Made by a program: the position numbers and the translations under genes. This document shows positions 23,726-33,253 of a stretch of 62,334 bases of DNA, in pieces. The stretch comes from Treponema sp. (lineage in GTDB: Bacteria; Spirochaetota; Spirochaetia; Treponematales; Breznakiellaceae), in contig JAIRUQ010000115.1 of NCBI GenBank assembly GCA_031254315.1, forward strand, positions 1-62,334. Direction: 5' to 3'. Positions within the stretch are counted from its first letter, which is position 1, and the number at the start of each line of letters is the position of its first letter. The notes under the pieces were generated by a model that searched no databases, was not told where the DNA came from, and was given only the letters and a program-made list of their open reading frames with translations.

Positions 23726-26164
23726 TCACTTTAACACAACTTCCGTTTTGCCATAGCCGCCATTTTCAGGGCGTGCGAAAAAATAATCCGCTACGGCAGG
23801 ATTGCTCTTTAATATGTCATGAACGCCTTTTCGTAGAATTCCATCGCCCTTGCCGTGGATAACAGAAAAAGTTTTTAATCCCGAAAGAATAGCGGCTTCA
23901 AGCTGGCGGCGGACTAACTCCATTGCCTCTTCAAACCTCATTCCGCGAATTCTTAACTCAAGCTCCGCTTCTTTTGATGTGGTGTACTCCGCCGTCCATG
24001 ACGTGCCTTTTGTCTGCTTTACAGGGGATGCGGGGAGCAAATCGCTCTGCGGGAAACTTATTTTTAGTGAGCCGACTTTTACCAGCCATGTTTGATTGTC
24101 CTCATCTTTTTTACCTGCGCGGATAATTACGCCGCGCTGTTTTGTAGGACCGGCGAAAACTTCCATGCCGGGAGCAAAGGCAGAGCCTGAATGAGAATCT
24201 TTTTCGTTTTTTAATAATTGCTTGCGAATAGCGCGTTCTTCCGCCGCAAGAGCCTCGCTTTCTGCTTCTGCGTTATGTGCAAGCTCATTAAGGAAGTTCT
24301 TTACCTTTAGTGTTTTTTCGCGGCTTATCTCGCCCTCTTTTAGCTCGCGCACAAGGTTTTCAAGGGTTTTTCCGCTGTCTTTTAGGAACTGCTGGAGCTT
24401 TCCTACAGATTCCCGTTTTAATTCCGCTTCTTTTTGACGTAACTGCAATTCTTTTAAATCGGCTCTTCGTTTTTCTTCTTTTAACTTGTCTTGTTCAATC
24501 GCGCTCTTTTTTTCAATTCCCGCAAGCTCCCTCTGTTTCTGTTCAAGCCCTTTGATCATTTCAGAAACATCGGTTTTTTCATCGTCTATGTATTCTCTTG
24601 CTTTATTGACGATTATGTTATTAAGACCGTTAGCTGAAGCGATTTCAATCGCCCTGCTTTCACCGGGAAGCCCGTTAATTATTTTGTAAGTAGGCGAAAG
24701 AGTTTGCGCGTCAAACTCAACGGAGGCGTTTTCTACGCCGGCTCTTGTATAGCCGTAGTGTTTTAAAATTCCGTGATGGGTAGTAACGATCATCCGCGCG
24801 TTTTTTTCTATTAAATAGTCAAGGACAGCCATCGCTATCGCGCCGCCTTCCTGTGGGTCTGTTCCTGAGCCAAGTTCGTCAAGGAGGACGAGAGACTTTT
24901 CCGTAGCATGAGCGGTAATTGCCGACACATTTGTAATATGAGCGGAAAATGTTGAAAGGGACTGATTGATCGATTGTTCATCACCGATGTCGGCGTATAT
25001 TCCGTCGAATACGGGAAGGACACTTCCCTCATCAAGGGGAAGGGCAAGCGCGCTCTGGTTCATCATGGCAAAAAGCCCAAGAGTTTTTAACGCGACAGTT
25101 TTTCCGCCGGTGTTAGGACCGGTTATAATTAATGTGCGTGTATCGCCGCCCATCTCTATATTAATTGGAACAGCTTTTTTTAGAATGGGGTGGCGCGCTT
25201 GTTTTAATAAAAGACTTTTTCCGCTACCCGTACTCGTTACAAAATTTCCTTTTGTGGCGGCGGAATACTTCGCCTTTGCTCTTAAACATTCAAGTTCAAT
25301 AATTATTAGGTGAAAGTGTTTAAGATTTTCGGCATGGATAGAAATATTTTCTGTTAATTCGCGCAGAATTTTTTGTATTTCCGCGTCTAAATTGCGTTTT
25401 TCCAGAAGAAGTTCGTTGTTTTTTTCTACCACATCCAGCGGCTCTACAAAGACGGTCTGTCCGCTTGAAGATACTTCATGCACAATTCCGGGAATCTTTC
25501 CGCGAAAATTTACCTTTATCGCAAGTACAGCCCTTCCGTCCCTCTGCGAAGGTAACGGCGATTGTAACATTCGCTTATAATCATCGCTTGAAGAGTAGCG
25601 GGAAACCGCGCTATTTAGCTCCTTTTCCAGCGAACTTATTCGCTTTTTAATGGCGCGTAACACAGGAAGATCGCGTAAATTGCCGTCCCTGTCAATTATT
25701 TTAAATATTTCCGCTGAAACAGGTTTGCAATCAGGAAGTTTTTCCAGTATCAAAGAAAGCTCCTGTTTACCATCTGTTTGCGGATACTTAAAATCATCGC
25801 TTTCTTTGGAGAGCCAATTAACAAATTCGATGCTACGTTCAACAAAAAGCCCTATAGCGAGTATTTCATCAATGTCCAAAACAGAGCCTTCTGTTTCAAT
25901 TTTTGGTATGAGAAAGCCGATAGAAGGCAGTCCTGTTCGCGGTTCATCGTTACGCGATTTTATCAATGTATAAATAGCTTTAACCGTGTTTTTTATTTTT
26001 TCCGCTGAATCATCATAAATGGGGTGAGAGCCTTTTATAATAGCGGCGGCTTCTTCACTTACCGAGTAAGACGCGACATTTTCCATAATTTGCGGATAAT
26101 CAAGGAGTATTTGTGTTTTTTCCGCAAGAGTACTTTTTTCTATCGTTGTTTTGTTAGTCGTCAC
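23726..26164 (-). CDS. mutS2: MutS2 endonuclease/ribosome-rescue ATPase
   Basis: 812 residues from a GTG at 26164 (GAAGG upstream); the frame is open further to 26236, but that would overlap rsgA by about 80 bases. ATPase Walker A is ITGPNTGGKTVALKTLG and Walker B LVLLDELGSGTDPQEGG. A long coiled-coil KOW-linker region follows and the last 80 residues are an Smr domain (LRIRGMRFEEAMELVR, then VIHGKGDGILRKGV). MutS2 proteins act in recombination control and, as shown in firmicutes, in splitting collided ribosomes, for which the Smr nuclease and neighbouring rsgA give a fitting setting. Confidence 0.94.
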   Translation of the reverse strand: MTTNKTTIEKSTLAEKTQILLDYPQIMENVASYSVSEEAAAIIKGSHPIYDDSAEKIKNTVKAIYTLIKSRNDEPRTGLPSIGFLIPKIETEGSVLDIDEILAIGLFVERSIEFVNWLSKESDDFKYPQTDGKQELSLILEKLPDCKPVSAEIFKIIDRDGNLRDLPVLRAIKKRISSLEKELNSAVSRYSSSDDYKRMLQSPLPSQRDGRAVLAIKVNFRGKIPGIVHEVSSSGQTVFVEPLDVVEKNNELLLEKRNLDAEIQKILRELTENISIHAENLKHFHLIIIELECLRAKAKYSAATKGNFVTSTGSGKSLLLKQARHPILKKAVPINIEMGGDTRTLIITGPNTGGKTVALKTLGLFAMMNQSALALPLDEGSVLPVFDGIYADIGDEQSINQSLSTFSAHITNVSAITAHATEKSLVLLDELGSGTDPQEGGAIAMAVLDYLIEKNARMIVTTHHGILKHYGYTRAGVENASVEFDAQTLSPTYKIINGLPGESRAIEIASANGLNNIIVNKAREYIDDEKTDVSEMIKGLEQKQRELAGIEKKSAIEQDKLKEEKRRADLKELQLRQKEAELKRESVGKLQQFLKDSGKTLENLVRELKEGEISREKTLKVKNFLNELAHNAEAESEALAAEERAIRKQLLKNEKDSHSGSAFAPGMEVFAGPTKQRGVIIRAGKKDEDNQTWLVKVGSLKISFPQSDLLPASPVKQTKGTSWTAEYTTSKEAELELRIRGMRFEEAMELVRRQLEAAILSGLKTFSVIHGKGDGILRKGVHDILKSNPAVADYFFARPENGGYGKTEVVLK

Positions 26165-27107
26165 TGCCTTTACCTTCAAGATCGTCGCAGATACGCAGAA
26201 GACTTTCGTATCTGTCCTCGTGGATAACTCCGGCATGAACCGCTTCCATTATCTTACAGCCGCGCTCGGTTCTGTGGGAACATGAAAGCCCAAAACTGCA
26301 CTTCCCGGCAAGAGGAGCGAACTCGCGCATGTGCAGTATCACTTCGCTTGAGTCTATTCCATCGGGAATAAATCTGCGGACTCCCGGAGTATCAATTAAT
26401 TTTGTTCCGTCATTAAGTTCAAACATAATTGACATTGTTGTTGTGTGAACGCCGCGATCATATTTTTCGTTAAGTTCCCCCTCTCTTATATCAAGCCCCG
26501 GTTGTAATGCGTTTATGATGCTTGATTTCCCAACCCCCGACTGTCCCGCGAGTACGCAAATTTTTCCCGTAATCTCTCTGCGAAGTTCTTCAAGACCCTC
26601 GCCTGTTTTTGCTGAAATGTACAGAACTTTATAACCTATGCGGCTATATTCTTCAAGCCGCTCGTCAACATCAATGTCATCGTACTCAATATCAACCTTA
26701 TTGCAGATAACAAGCGAAGGAATCCCGGCAATGTCAGCTTGAAGAAGAACCCTGTCAAGGAAGCGCGGTCTAAAAGGAGGAGATGCAGGCGTACAAATGC
26801 AGAGCGCGAGATCGACATTTGCCGCAAGAAGCTGGCTTGCCGCTCCTTTCTGGTTAAAGCGGCTGAACAGATTGCGTCTTTTTTCTACGGAAAGAATCAT
26901 TGCGGACGCTGAATTTTTTTCGCGCTCTGCGACAACCCAGTCTCCGGGAGCTATAGGGTTATACAAATTTATACTATCCTTTAACACTTTTCCTTTTATT
27001 CTACATTCAAGCTCCTGCTGACCGTCATCCGTATCAATGCGTACGGTCATTATGTTGCGGGAGGCGCGAATAACAAATCCTTTTATAATTTCTGTGTCGT
27101 TTTTCAT
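26154..27107 (-). CDS. rsgA: Ribosome small-subunit-dependent GTPase A
   Basis: 317 residues. The G motifs occur in the permuted order typical of RsgA: CNKVDI (G4), then AGQSGVGKSSIINAL (G1) and DTPGVRRF (G3). An OB fold lies at the front and a zinc-binding C-terminal motif at the end (CSFGLSCSHRTERGC). It helps mature the 30S subunit. It overlaps murI by 4 bases upstream and mutS2 downstream, so all are in one operon. Confidence 0.95.
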   Translation of the reverse strand: MKNDTEIIKGFVIRASRNIMTVRIDTDDGQQELECRIKGKVLKDSINLYNPIAPGDWVVAEREKNSASAMILSVEKRRNLFSRFNQKGAASQLLAANVDLALCICTPASPPFRPRFLDRVLLQADIAGIPSLVICNKVDIEYDDIDVDERLEEYSRIGYKVLYISAKTGEGLEELRREITGKICVLAGQSGVGKSSIINALQPGLDIREGELNEKYDRGVHTTTMSIMFELNDGTKLIDTPGVRRFIPDGIDSSEVILHMREFAPLAGKCSFGLSCSHRTERGCKIMEAVHAGVIHEDRYESLLRICDDLEGKGSDD

Positions 27108-27931
27108 AGTTTTCCGTTTTCAAGTTTATCAAGCAGACATAGGGCAAAGTCCAGTTTTTGCGCACGCTCGTGCCATGAAGAGTCCGCCGTTTCCATTCCT
27201 GTCAGCAACAGCCAATGAACAGGTTCAAAATCAATGTCCGTGCGCAGAGCGCCGCTATTTTCGTCTAACAAGAACTCAATGCGTTTTGTGATACCGTCAA
27301 GCGAATCAAAAACTTTTATTGAAGGGGCGGCTTCCTGCTTGAATTCTTCCAGCAGATACAAAAAATGTGTGCATCCAAGAACGAGAGTATCAACTCCTTT
27401 TTCACGGAAAATATCGATATATTTTTTTACGATTTTTTTCTTTTCATTTTTGTCCGCTTTTTCAAAATGCTGTTCGATAAATTCTACAAGTTCAGAGGCG
27501 GCAATACCGATGATTTCGCATTTTTTTTCACAGCCTTCCGCGAGGCTTTGGTTGTAAGGGTCTTCTATAGTCCGCGCTGTTCCAAGTACGCCGACCTTTC
27601 CGCTGACAGAAGCGTTTGCCGCAGGTTTTATCGCAGGAACAGTTCCCACAAAAGGAATCTGCGGAAATTTTCGCCTTAATTGCTCCAGCGCGGAAACTGT
27701 CGCCGTATTACACGCTAACACTATAATTTTTGGGTCAATCGTTTTTATAAGTTTTTCTGTTAGCGCGATCAAAATATTTGACAATTCTTCTTTTCCGCGC
27801 TGACCATAGGGGAAATTTTCCCTATCCGCGAGATAGCAGACTTCCTCCTGCGGATTTTTTTCGATAAAATCCGCGCAATACAGGAGTCCGCCAATGCCTG
27901 AATCAATAAATAGTACCGGTCTATTGTCCAT
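27104..27931 (-). CDS. murI: Glutamate racemase
   Basis: 275 residues. DSGIGGL, ACNTATVSAL and VLGCTHFLYL carry the two catalytic Cys residues and substrate-binding Asp and Ser of the family. It supplies D-glutamate for peptidoglycan. Its start lies two bases after the zinc-ribbon gene stop and its end overlaps rsgA by ATGA. Confidence 0.95.
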   Translation of the reverse strand: MDNRPVLFIDSGIGGLLYCADFIEKNPQEEVCYLADRENFPYGQRGKEELSNILIALTEKLIKTIDPKIIVLACNTATVSALEQLRRKFPQIPFVGTVPAIKPAANASVSGKVGVLGTARTIEDPYNQSLAEGCEKKCEIIGIAASELVEFIEQHFEKADKNEKKKIVKKYIDIFREKGVDTLVLGCTHFLYLLEEFKQEAAPSIKVFDSLDGITKRIEFLLDENSGALRTDIDFEPVHWLLLTGMETADSSWHERAQKLDFALCLLDKLENGKL

Positions 27932-27933
27932 AG

Positions 27934-28227
27934 TTACTTGAATAAATTATCAAACGCTGTTTTTGAGGCAGATGCTTTTCCCCTATCTGCCTGCTGTCCA
28001 TCGCTTTTTGCGCGGTACTTTTCGTCAAGGGAAAACCAATCGCAAAAATTGCCGCGCTCTTTGTCTGATTGCGGCTCCGCGCCGCTTTCCCGGCAGTCGC
28101 CCCGTGTGCCGGGAAGGAAAAAACGGCAATTTTTACATGAGCGCAGGTCTTTGCCGCAAGCAGTACACCTTTGAGATCGCCCGATTGGGTTGGGGTCAGT
28201 AATTGGCTCTCCGCAATACCAGCACAT
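27934..28227 (-). CDS. Zinc-ribbon protein, 97 aa
   Basis: The N-terminal half has CWYC, CTAC and CKNCRFF, i.e. two CxxC pairs for one zinc plus a third pair, followed by CRE and CDWF. The C-terminal third is polar and probably unfolded. I know similar small proteins near murI/rsgA in treponemes but no function. It is the first gene of this operon, with AAGGT before its ATG. Confidence 0.7.
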   Translation of the reverse strand: MCWYCGEPITDPNPIGRSQRCTACGKDLRSCKNCRFFLPGTRGDCRESGAEPQSDKERGNFCDWFSLDEKYRAKSDGQQADRGKASASKTAFDNLFK

Positions 28228-28287
28228 ACAGTTATTTTACCTTCTGTAAGACTGGTTGTAAAGACAAAAACGTGTTATGATTGAAAT

Positions 28288-28878
28288 ATGTTCACAATAA
28301 ACCCGTGCGCCGCAGGATGCGGAAGACCGGCAATTACAGGATATAATCTGTGTTTCATACATCAGGCGAACCCTGAGCAGGAGTATAACCGCATTTGTGA
28401 ATATATCAATAATAGCAGGACAATAAAAGACCTGTGCGTTTCGGGCATGCGCTTTGAAAAAGTCGATTTTTCAGGGCATCATTTTTACGGCTGTAATTTT
28501 AAGGACACCACATTTTCAAATTGTAATTTTTCCGGCATTAAAACAAGCATGAGTTTTTTTGATTTTGCCGATTTTATTAGTTGTGATTTTTCAAATTCAG
28601 ATCTTCAATTTATATCATTTGCCGGAGCCGGTATTCATGACTGTAATTTTGTGGACAGTGAAATAGTTCATGTTAATTTTGAAGGCGCATCTATCGATAA
28701 AACGTCATTTAACAATTCTAATTTATACAACAGCAGATTTATCAGTGCGGATATAGCAAAAACTTCTTTTATTAATTGCAACTTAAAACATGTGCATTTT
28801 GTGGGTGCTAAGCAAAACGATGTTTTGTTTAAATCATCAAACACGGCGGAAGCTATTTTTGAGATGGAAGAGCGATGA
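28288..28878 (+). CDS. Pentapeptide-repeat protein with Cys-rich N-terminus
   Basis: 196 residues. The first 30 contain C-x3-C-x9-C-x2-H, a likely small zinc site. Residues about 55-190 are repeats of the A(D/N)LxF kind (VDFSG, CNFKD, TTFSN, CNFSG, CDFSN, SDLQF), which fold as a square right-handed helix. Some such proteins protect DNA gyrase; most have no known role. It overlaps the next gene by ATGA. Confidence 0.88.
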   Translation: MFTINPCAAGCGRPAITGYNLCFIHQANPEQEYNRICEYINNSRTIKDLCVSGMRFEKVDFSGHHFYGCNFKDTTFSNCNFSGIKTSMSFFDFADFISCDFSNSDLQFISFAGAGIHDCNFVDSEIVHVNFEGASIDKTSFNNSNLYNSRFISADIAKTSFINCNLKHVHFVGAKQNDVLFKSSNTAEAIFEMEER

Positions 28879-29498
28879 AACTTTTTTTTCAGTACTGTTC
28901 TTATGGTTTCAGTAATTGTTACATACTCGGAGCGGAAAATTTAAACAAGGAGCAGACTAATGCGGCGATTATTATCGATCCCGGAAGTATGGAAAATGTT
29001 ACGCTTAAAACAATAGAGAATAACAACTTTGAACCAAAAGCCGTGCTGGTAACCCATGATCATAAAAACCATGTGCAGGGTTTGCGCACCTTAAAACGAA
29101 TATACAATGTCGATGTAATCGCGGTAAATCAAACTATTATGGATCACAAGGCTACAATCGTAAAAGACGGAGACAAACTTGTCATTGGCGGTTTTACAAT
29201 CGATATTATTTCTATACCCGGTCATTCTTCCGATTCGGTAGTATACAGAATTGGAAACCTTCTTTTTACAGGTGATGTTCTTACCGCAGGTCTTGTCGGT
29301 AATACAGCGAGCGCGTACGGAGCCGCTACCCAAATGAATAAACTGCGAACCAGGCTTATTTCACTTCCCGGCGATTACATTGTACTGCCGGGACACGGAC
29401 CGCCTTCAACTTTGGAAGCTGAACGCCGCTTTAATACGGACATCTTCTATTACGAACAAAATCGTAATAGAAGACCCGTACTTAACATCGGGCTTTAA
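28875..29498 (+). CDS. Metallo-beta-lactamase-fold hydrolase
   Basis: 207 residues. The metal site is HDHKNH (His61, His63, His66), then IPGHSSDS and LPGHGPPS, with TGDVL between. The usual HxHxDH motif has Asn in place of Asp65, so the second metal or general acid may differ. The family resembles glyoxalase II-like hydrolases. The gene is coupled to the pentapeptide gene. Its 3' end holds a perfect 12-bp inverted repeat (29444-29473). Confidence 0.88.
   Translation: MKLFFQYCSYGFSNCYILGAENLNKEQTNAAIIIDPGSMENVTLKTIENNNFEPKAVLVTHDHKNHVQGLRTLKRIYNVDVIAVNQTIMDHKATIVKDGDKLVIGGFTIDIISIPGHSSDSVVYRIGNLLFTGDVLTAGLVGNTASAYGAATQMNKLRTRLISLPGDYIVLPGHGPPSTLEAERRFNTDIFYYEQNRNRRPVLNIGL
29444..29473. terminator. 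Perfect 12-bp hairpin inside the 3' end of the MBL gene
   Basis: CTTCTATTACGA, loop ACAAAA, TCGTAATAGAAG. It lies about 25 bases before the stop, in the coding frame. No U-tract follows, so it may stabilise the mRNA end or serve as half of a convergent terminator with the gene on the other strand. Confidence 0.5.
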
Positions 29499-29529
29499 CG
29501 TTCTGGTTTTAGGCGCTGGTTTTCTCATT

Positions 29530-30273
29530 TTAAAATGGATAAATGTAATCACTTTCTCTCCAACCCCATGCTTGTATTAATGAACGTAGGTCATTTCTCC
29601 TATACCAATGTCTGCTACTACTCCTAGAATCAGGATAAGCGCCAAAAAAATCACAAGTCTGATATAGCCTGCCATTAAGTTCAAAAACAATAATTCTTAA
29701 ATTTTCAACAGTTCCTAATTGTCCTAAACCTGGAGGAAGTCCAATATAATCAGTATTTACACGTCTTGTATTGAAAGTTGTTCCCTCTAAAGACCATAAA
29801 CCATTCAAAAAACCTCCAATAGTACCGTCTGAATTTATTTGCAAGTCCATGAATCCGATATATTCAACACTTGCAGGAACGGCTATTGTCCAAAAACCTA
29901 TAATATCATTTGGAGAGGGTGGATTTACCTGTTCCATTGCTAAAATGACTCTTATTAATCTTCTTTCTTTTTCATTTAATTCATTTTCAACAGTATCTTT
30001 TGTTCCATTATACCATGAGAATTTATTAAAATGTTCCTGTAAATCCCTTGACCTAAATCTATATCCATGCATTGCATATATCGTATTTCTCAAAAGCCTT
30101 AAATCAATATTATTTGAAAAATATTCATGTTCTTGTGAACTATTATTAAAATTATTAATATAAAGCCGTATATAATTAATATCTCCATTATAAACGGCTC
30201 TATATAAATTGTTTTGTGCAAATAAATATAATGGGTTTAAAATTAAAAAACATAAAATAACATATTTTTTCAT
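29530..30273 (-). CDS. Exported YARHG-domain protein
   Basis: 247 residues with a signal peptide ending at LFAQ. Residues about 58-92 (LRLLRNTIYAMHGYRFRSRDLQEHFNKF outline, then WY) match the YARHG domain found in exported proteins of many bacteria, whose role is unknown. The remainder has a GFWTIAVPASVEYIGFMDLQI stretch and ends in Trp- and Tyr-rich sequence. AT-rich. AGGAAA-like site before the ATG. Confidence 0.8.
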   Translation of the reverse strand: MKKYVILCFLILNPLYLFAQNNLYRAVYNGDINYIRLYINNFNNSSQEHEYFSNNIDLRLLRNTIYAMHGYRFRSRDLQEHFNKFSWYNGTKDTVENELNEKERRLIRVILAMEQVNPPSPNDIIGFWTIAVPASVEYIGFMDLQINSDGTIGGFLNGLWSLEGTTFNTRRVNTDYIGLPPGLGQLGTVENLRIIVFELNGRLYQTCDFFGAYPDSRSSSRHWYRRNDLRSLIQAWGWRESDYIYPF

Positions 30274-30344
30274 TTTTCCTCCATAACATTATATCTATAC
30301 TCAATTATAGGAATCTCTAAAACTCCCAAGTTTATTTTATTATC

Positions 30345-31844
30345 CTAACGTGTAAATCTAAGAGACTCAATAGAAGAGTTGCCGCGAATCATACCAAACC
30401 AGAGTTCTGTAGAAGCTCTTTCGCGTAACACCCTGTAGAATGAGGCTAAATCAGTTACGGTCTGCCCGTTCACTGAAGATATTCTGTCACCCTGTCTGAG
30501 TCCTACAATATCCGCAGGGCTTCCTTGAATTACCTGCGCCACAAGAAGTCCCCTTGCATTACTGTCAAGCTGAAGATTTTCCCTGATTTGATCTGTCAGA
30601 GGAACAACTGTAACACCAGGCCATAATTTTCTGTTATCTGACGCAATGGTATCTGTACGCGCTTCTATGCGGACTCGAATGTCTCTGGATTGCCTGTCTC
30701 TGATTATTGTAAGCGTTGCGTTTTCACCGGCTCTTAGTTCGCCGACAAACATTTGTAACTGTTGAACGCTACGGGCTTCCTTGCCGTTTACATGCGTAAT
30801 AAAGTCTCCCGCTCTGATGCCGCCATTGTCGGCGGGGGAGCCGAGGAACACTTGAGACGCAAGAGCGCCGCGTCTGTTTTCAAGACCGAGGTCTCTTATA
30901 AAGTCTCTGTCCGGTTCTATTAATGATACTCCAAGCCAGCCGTAACTTATTGAGCCTGTCTGGATAAACTCGTCGATAGAGCGTTTAACGTTGTTGATCG
31001 GGATAGCGAATCCAAGTCCAAGAAAGCCGCCGCCTGTAGCGTTACTCGCAATCCATGTGTTGATACCGATGACTTCTCCTCTGATGTTTACAAGCGGACC
31101 GCCTGAGTTTCCCATGTTAATGGGAGCATCCGTCTGAATAAAATCATTTATGTTTCCGCCCGGTCCCCCTGTGCGTCCAAGTGCGCTTACAATTCCCATA
31201 GTTACAGAAAAAGAAAATTGTTCGCCAAGAGGATTGCCCATCGCTATTGCCCAGTCCCCGACTGCTACGGTGTCAGAATCGCCGAGGGTGGCAAGCGGAT
31301 AAACATCGTTTGTTCTGAAAGAAACCATCGCAAGGTCTTTGCGCGCATCATGACCGACAATCTCGGCAGGATATTCTTTGCCGTCCTTTGTCGCTACCGT
31401 GATTTCAGTCGCTTCATCTATAACATGATGGTTGGTAAGAGCATAATAAACTCCGTTCCTGTTCCTTACAATGATCCCTGAGCCAAGTCCCTGAGAGCGG
31501 AATTCACGCTCCTGATTGGGGGCTCTGTCGCGCGGTCCAAAAAAGAATTCCCAGGGGATTCCGTTGAAGTTGGGCATTTGCTGGCGTCTGACAGAAACGG
31601 TTTTTATTTCTATTACCGAAGGTAGCGCCTTTTCGGCTACCGCGCGGACGGCAGTTTGCAAACCTTCCGCCACGGCGAGAGCGTCTTCGGGAATGACGAC
31701 TTGGCTTTCCTGCGCCCTTGCCCTTGAGCCGGGCGTAGAACAGGAAAACGATAAAAAAGCCAAAGAAAATCCAAAAATAGCCCCAATAAGAACTAAATTG
31801 AAGATAAACAAATTCTTTGATGAAAGTTTTTTTATAAATTTCAT
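30345..31844 (-). CDS. degP: DegP/HtrA-type periplasmic serine protease
   Basis: 499 residues with an N-terminal membrane segment (11-34) that has a possible lipobox SFSC. The catalytic triad is His140 (TNHHV), Asp170 (ARKDLAMV) and Ser247 (GNSGGP). Two PDZ domains follow (about 295-390 and 405-495). It should degrade or refold damaged envelope proteins. AGGAG precedes the ATG by 7 bases. It stands alone; 31845-31990 holds nothing I can identify. Confidence 0.95.
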   Translation of the reverse strand: MKFIKKLSSKNLFIFNLVLIGAIFGFSLAFLSFSCSTPGSRARAQESQVVIPEDALAVAEGLQTAVRAVAEKALPSVIEIKTVSVRRQQMPNFNGIPWEFFFGPRDRAPNQEREFRSQGLGSGIIVRNRNGVYYALTNHHVIDEATEITVATKDGKEYPAEIVGHDARKDLAMVSFRTNDVYPLATLGDSDTVAVGDWAIAMGNPLGEQFSFSVTMGIVSALGRTGGPGGNINDFIQTDAPINMGNSGGPLVNIRGEVIGINTWIASNATGGGFLGLGFAIPINNVKRSIDEFIQTGSISYGWLGVSLIEPDRDFIRDLGLENRRGALASQVFLGSPADNGGIRAGDFITHVNGKEARSVQQLQMFVGELRAGENATLTIIRDRQSRDIRVRIEARTDTIASDNRKLWPGVTVVPLTDQIRENLQLDSNARGLLVAQVIQGSPADIVGLRQGDRISSVNGQTVTDLASFYRVLRERASTELWFGMIRGNSSIESLRFTR

Positions 31845-31990
31845 TAAATACTCCTGATATTAATTTCTATTTCTCTACTATATTATAACAATTCACAAAT
31901 ATAGTCGATAGTTACAGATTTTAAGAAAGTTATTTTTAAGGATGAGGTTTCCTGACAATGTTCATGCTGTCTGAGGGGTTCTTTTGGCTC

Positions 31991-33253
31991 TCAGTTCCCA
32001 TTGTGCTGTTCAAGCGCCTCATAAGCCTCTGTCAATTTACTTTGCAACAATTGGGGATCGTTTGCGAACTCACGCACAAGCGCCGCGACTTTTTCATACC
32101 CCAGTTTTTCTACATAATCGAAAGCAAGGGCGTTGCTGTTTGCAAGAAGCTGTTCGCACATTTCTTTATTAATCACAATCAAATCAATGCACTTTTCGCG
32201 GAACAAGCGCACGGCGTTTATCAGTAGTTCAAGCATTTCGAGCAGACTGTCCGCGATAAGCGGCATAAAAGCGTTAAGCTCAAGCTCACCATGAGATGCC
32301 GCGTTAGTGAGCGCCGTGTCATCAGCGATTATCCGAATAGCGGTTTGCATGACCATTTCGGGAATAACTGGATTGACTTTGCCGGGCATTATCGTGCTTC
32401 CCGCTTGAAGAGGAGCCAGTTTGATCTCGCCGAGCAGTTGTTGAAGCCGCAGATCATTTGATATTTTCATTAAATTGACAGCAAGGGCTTTAAGCAAACC
32501 GGACACTTCAACAAACACGTCATTATTTTGCGTCAGATCAGCGGGATATTCGGCGTAGGCAAAACCGATTCCACTAAGCCCCCTCAAATTCTCGATGACG
32601 AGATAACGGTACTGGCGTTTCGCTCCGTCACCTCCGCCAATCATAGTGCCGCCGAGATTAACCTGACGGAGCCGTTCCTCTATTTTGTATAACCGCCAAC
32701 GGTCACGAGAAATTGCCTGCGCCCATGCGCCAAAAACATCGCCCATCGTCGTGGCGAGTGCAGGCACAAGTTCGGTTCTTGCAAGTTTACGAATGCCGCC
32801 GTAACTGTTTTCGCTTTTCTGCAGAGCTTCTTGCAATTTCGCGCATTCTTCGCTTAATACCCGCAAAAGTTTAATGGCGGCGACACGCAGAGCCGTAGGA
32901 TAAACATCGTTGGTAGACTGCCCCTTATTTACATCGTCAAGCGGATGCACGGACTTACCGAGCTTTTCAGTAGCAAGCGCAGACAACACTTCGCACACGT
33001 TCATGTGCGTTGATGTTCCCGCTCCCCCCTGCAACGCATCGGTAATAAACTGATCGTCGTGTTTTCCGGCAAGCACATCATCGCAGGCGCTGACCACAGC
33101 CGGAAATATTTCGCCGCCCTCGACTTCAGCAAGGCTCATCGCCGCAGATTTTTTTACAAGAACAAGAGCGTGGATAAGTTTTATATTCACCCGCCTGAAC
33201 TCAAGCGCGAAATTTTGTGAGGCTTTTTTTGTTTCTTCGCCGTAATATGTCAT
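31991..33253 (-). CDS. aspA: Aspartate ammonia-lyase-like enzyme, coupled to hydF
   Basis: 420 residues from the ATG at 33253; the fumarase/aspartase signature GSTIMPGKVNPVIPE is intact, and the DALQGGAGTSTHMNVCEVL and GKSVHPLDDVNKGQSTNDVYPT regions bind substrate. It should convert aspartate to fumarate and ammonia. It is about 45 residues shorter than enteric AspA (468), mainly at the ends. Its start overlaps the hydF stop (ATGA). An AspA-like gene next to hydEFG genes is a recurrent arrangement in anaerobes, which suggests a link to H-cluster assembly rather than general catabolism. Confidence 0.9.
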   Translation of the reverse strand: MTYYGEETKKASQNFALEFRRVNIKLIHALVLVKKSAAMSLAEVEGGEIFPAVVSACDDVLAGKHDDQFITDALQGGAGTSTHMNVCEVLSALATEKLGKSVHPLDDVNKGQSTNDVYPTALRVAAIKLLRVLSEECAKLQEALQKSENSYGGIRKLARTELVPALATTMGDVFGAWAQAISRDRWRLYKIEERLRQVNLGGTMIGGGDGAKRQYRYLVIENLRGLSGIGFAYAEYPADLTQNNDVFVEVSGLLKALAVNLMKISNDLRLQQLLGEIKLAPLQAGSTIMPGKVNPVIPEMVMQTAIRIIADDTALTNAASHGELELNAFMPLIADSLLEMLELLINAVRLFREKCIDLIVINKEMCEQLLANSNALAFDYVEKLGYEKVAALVREFANDPQLLQSKLTEAYEALEQHNGN

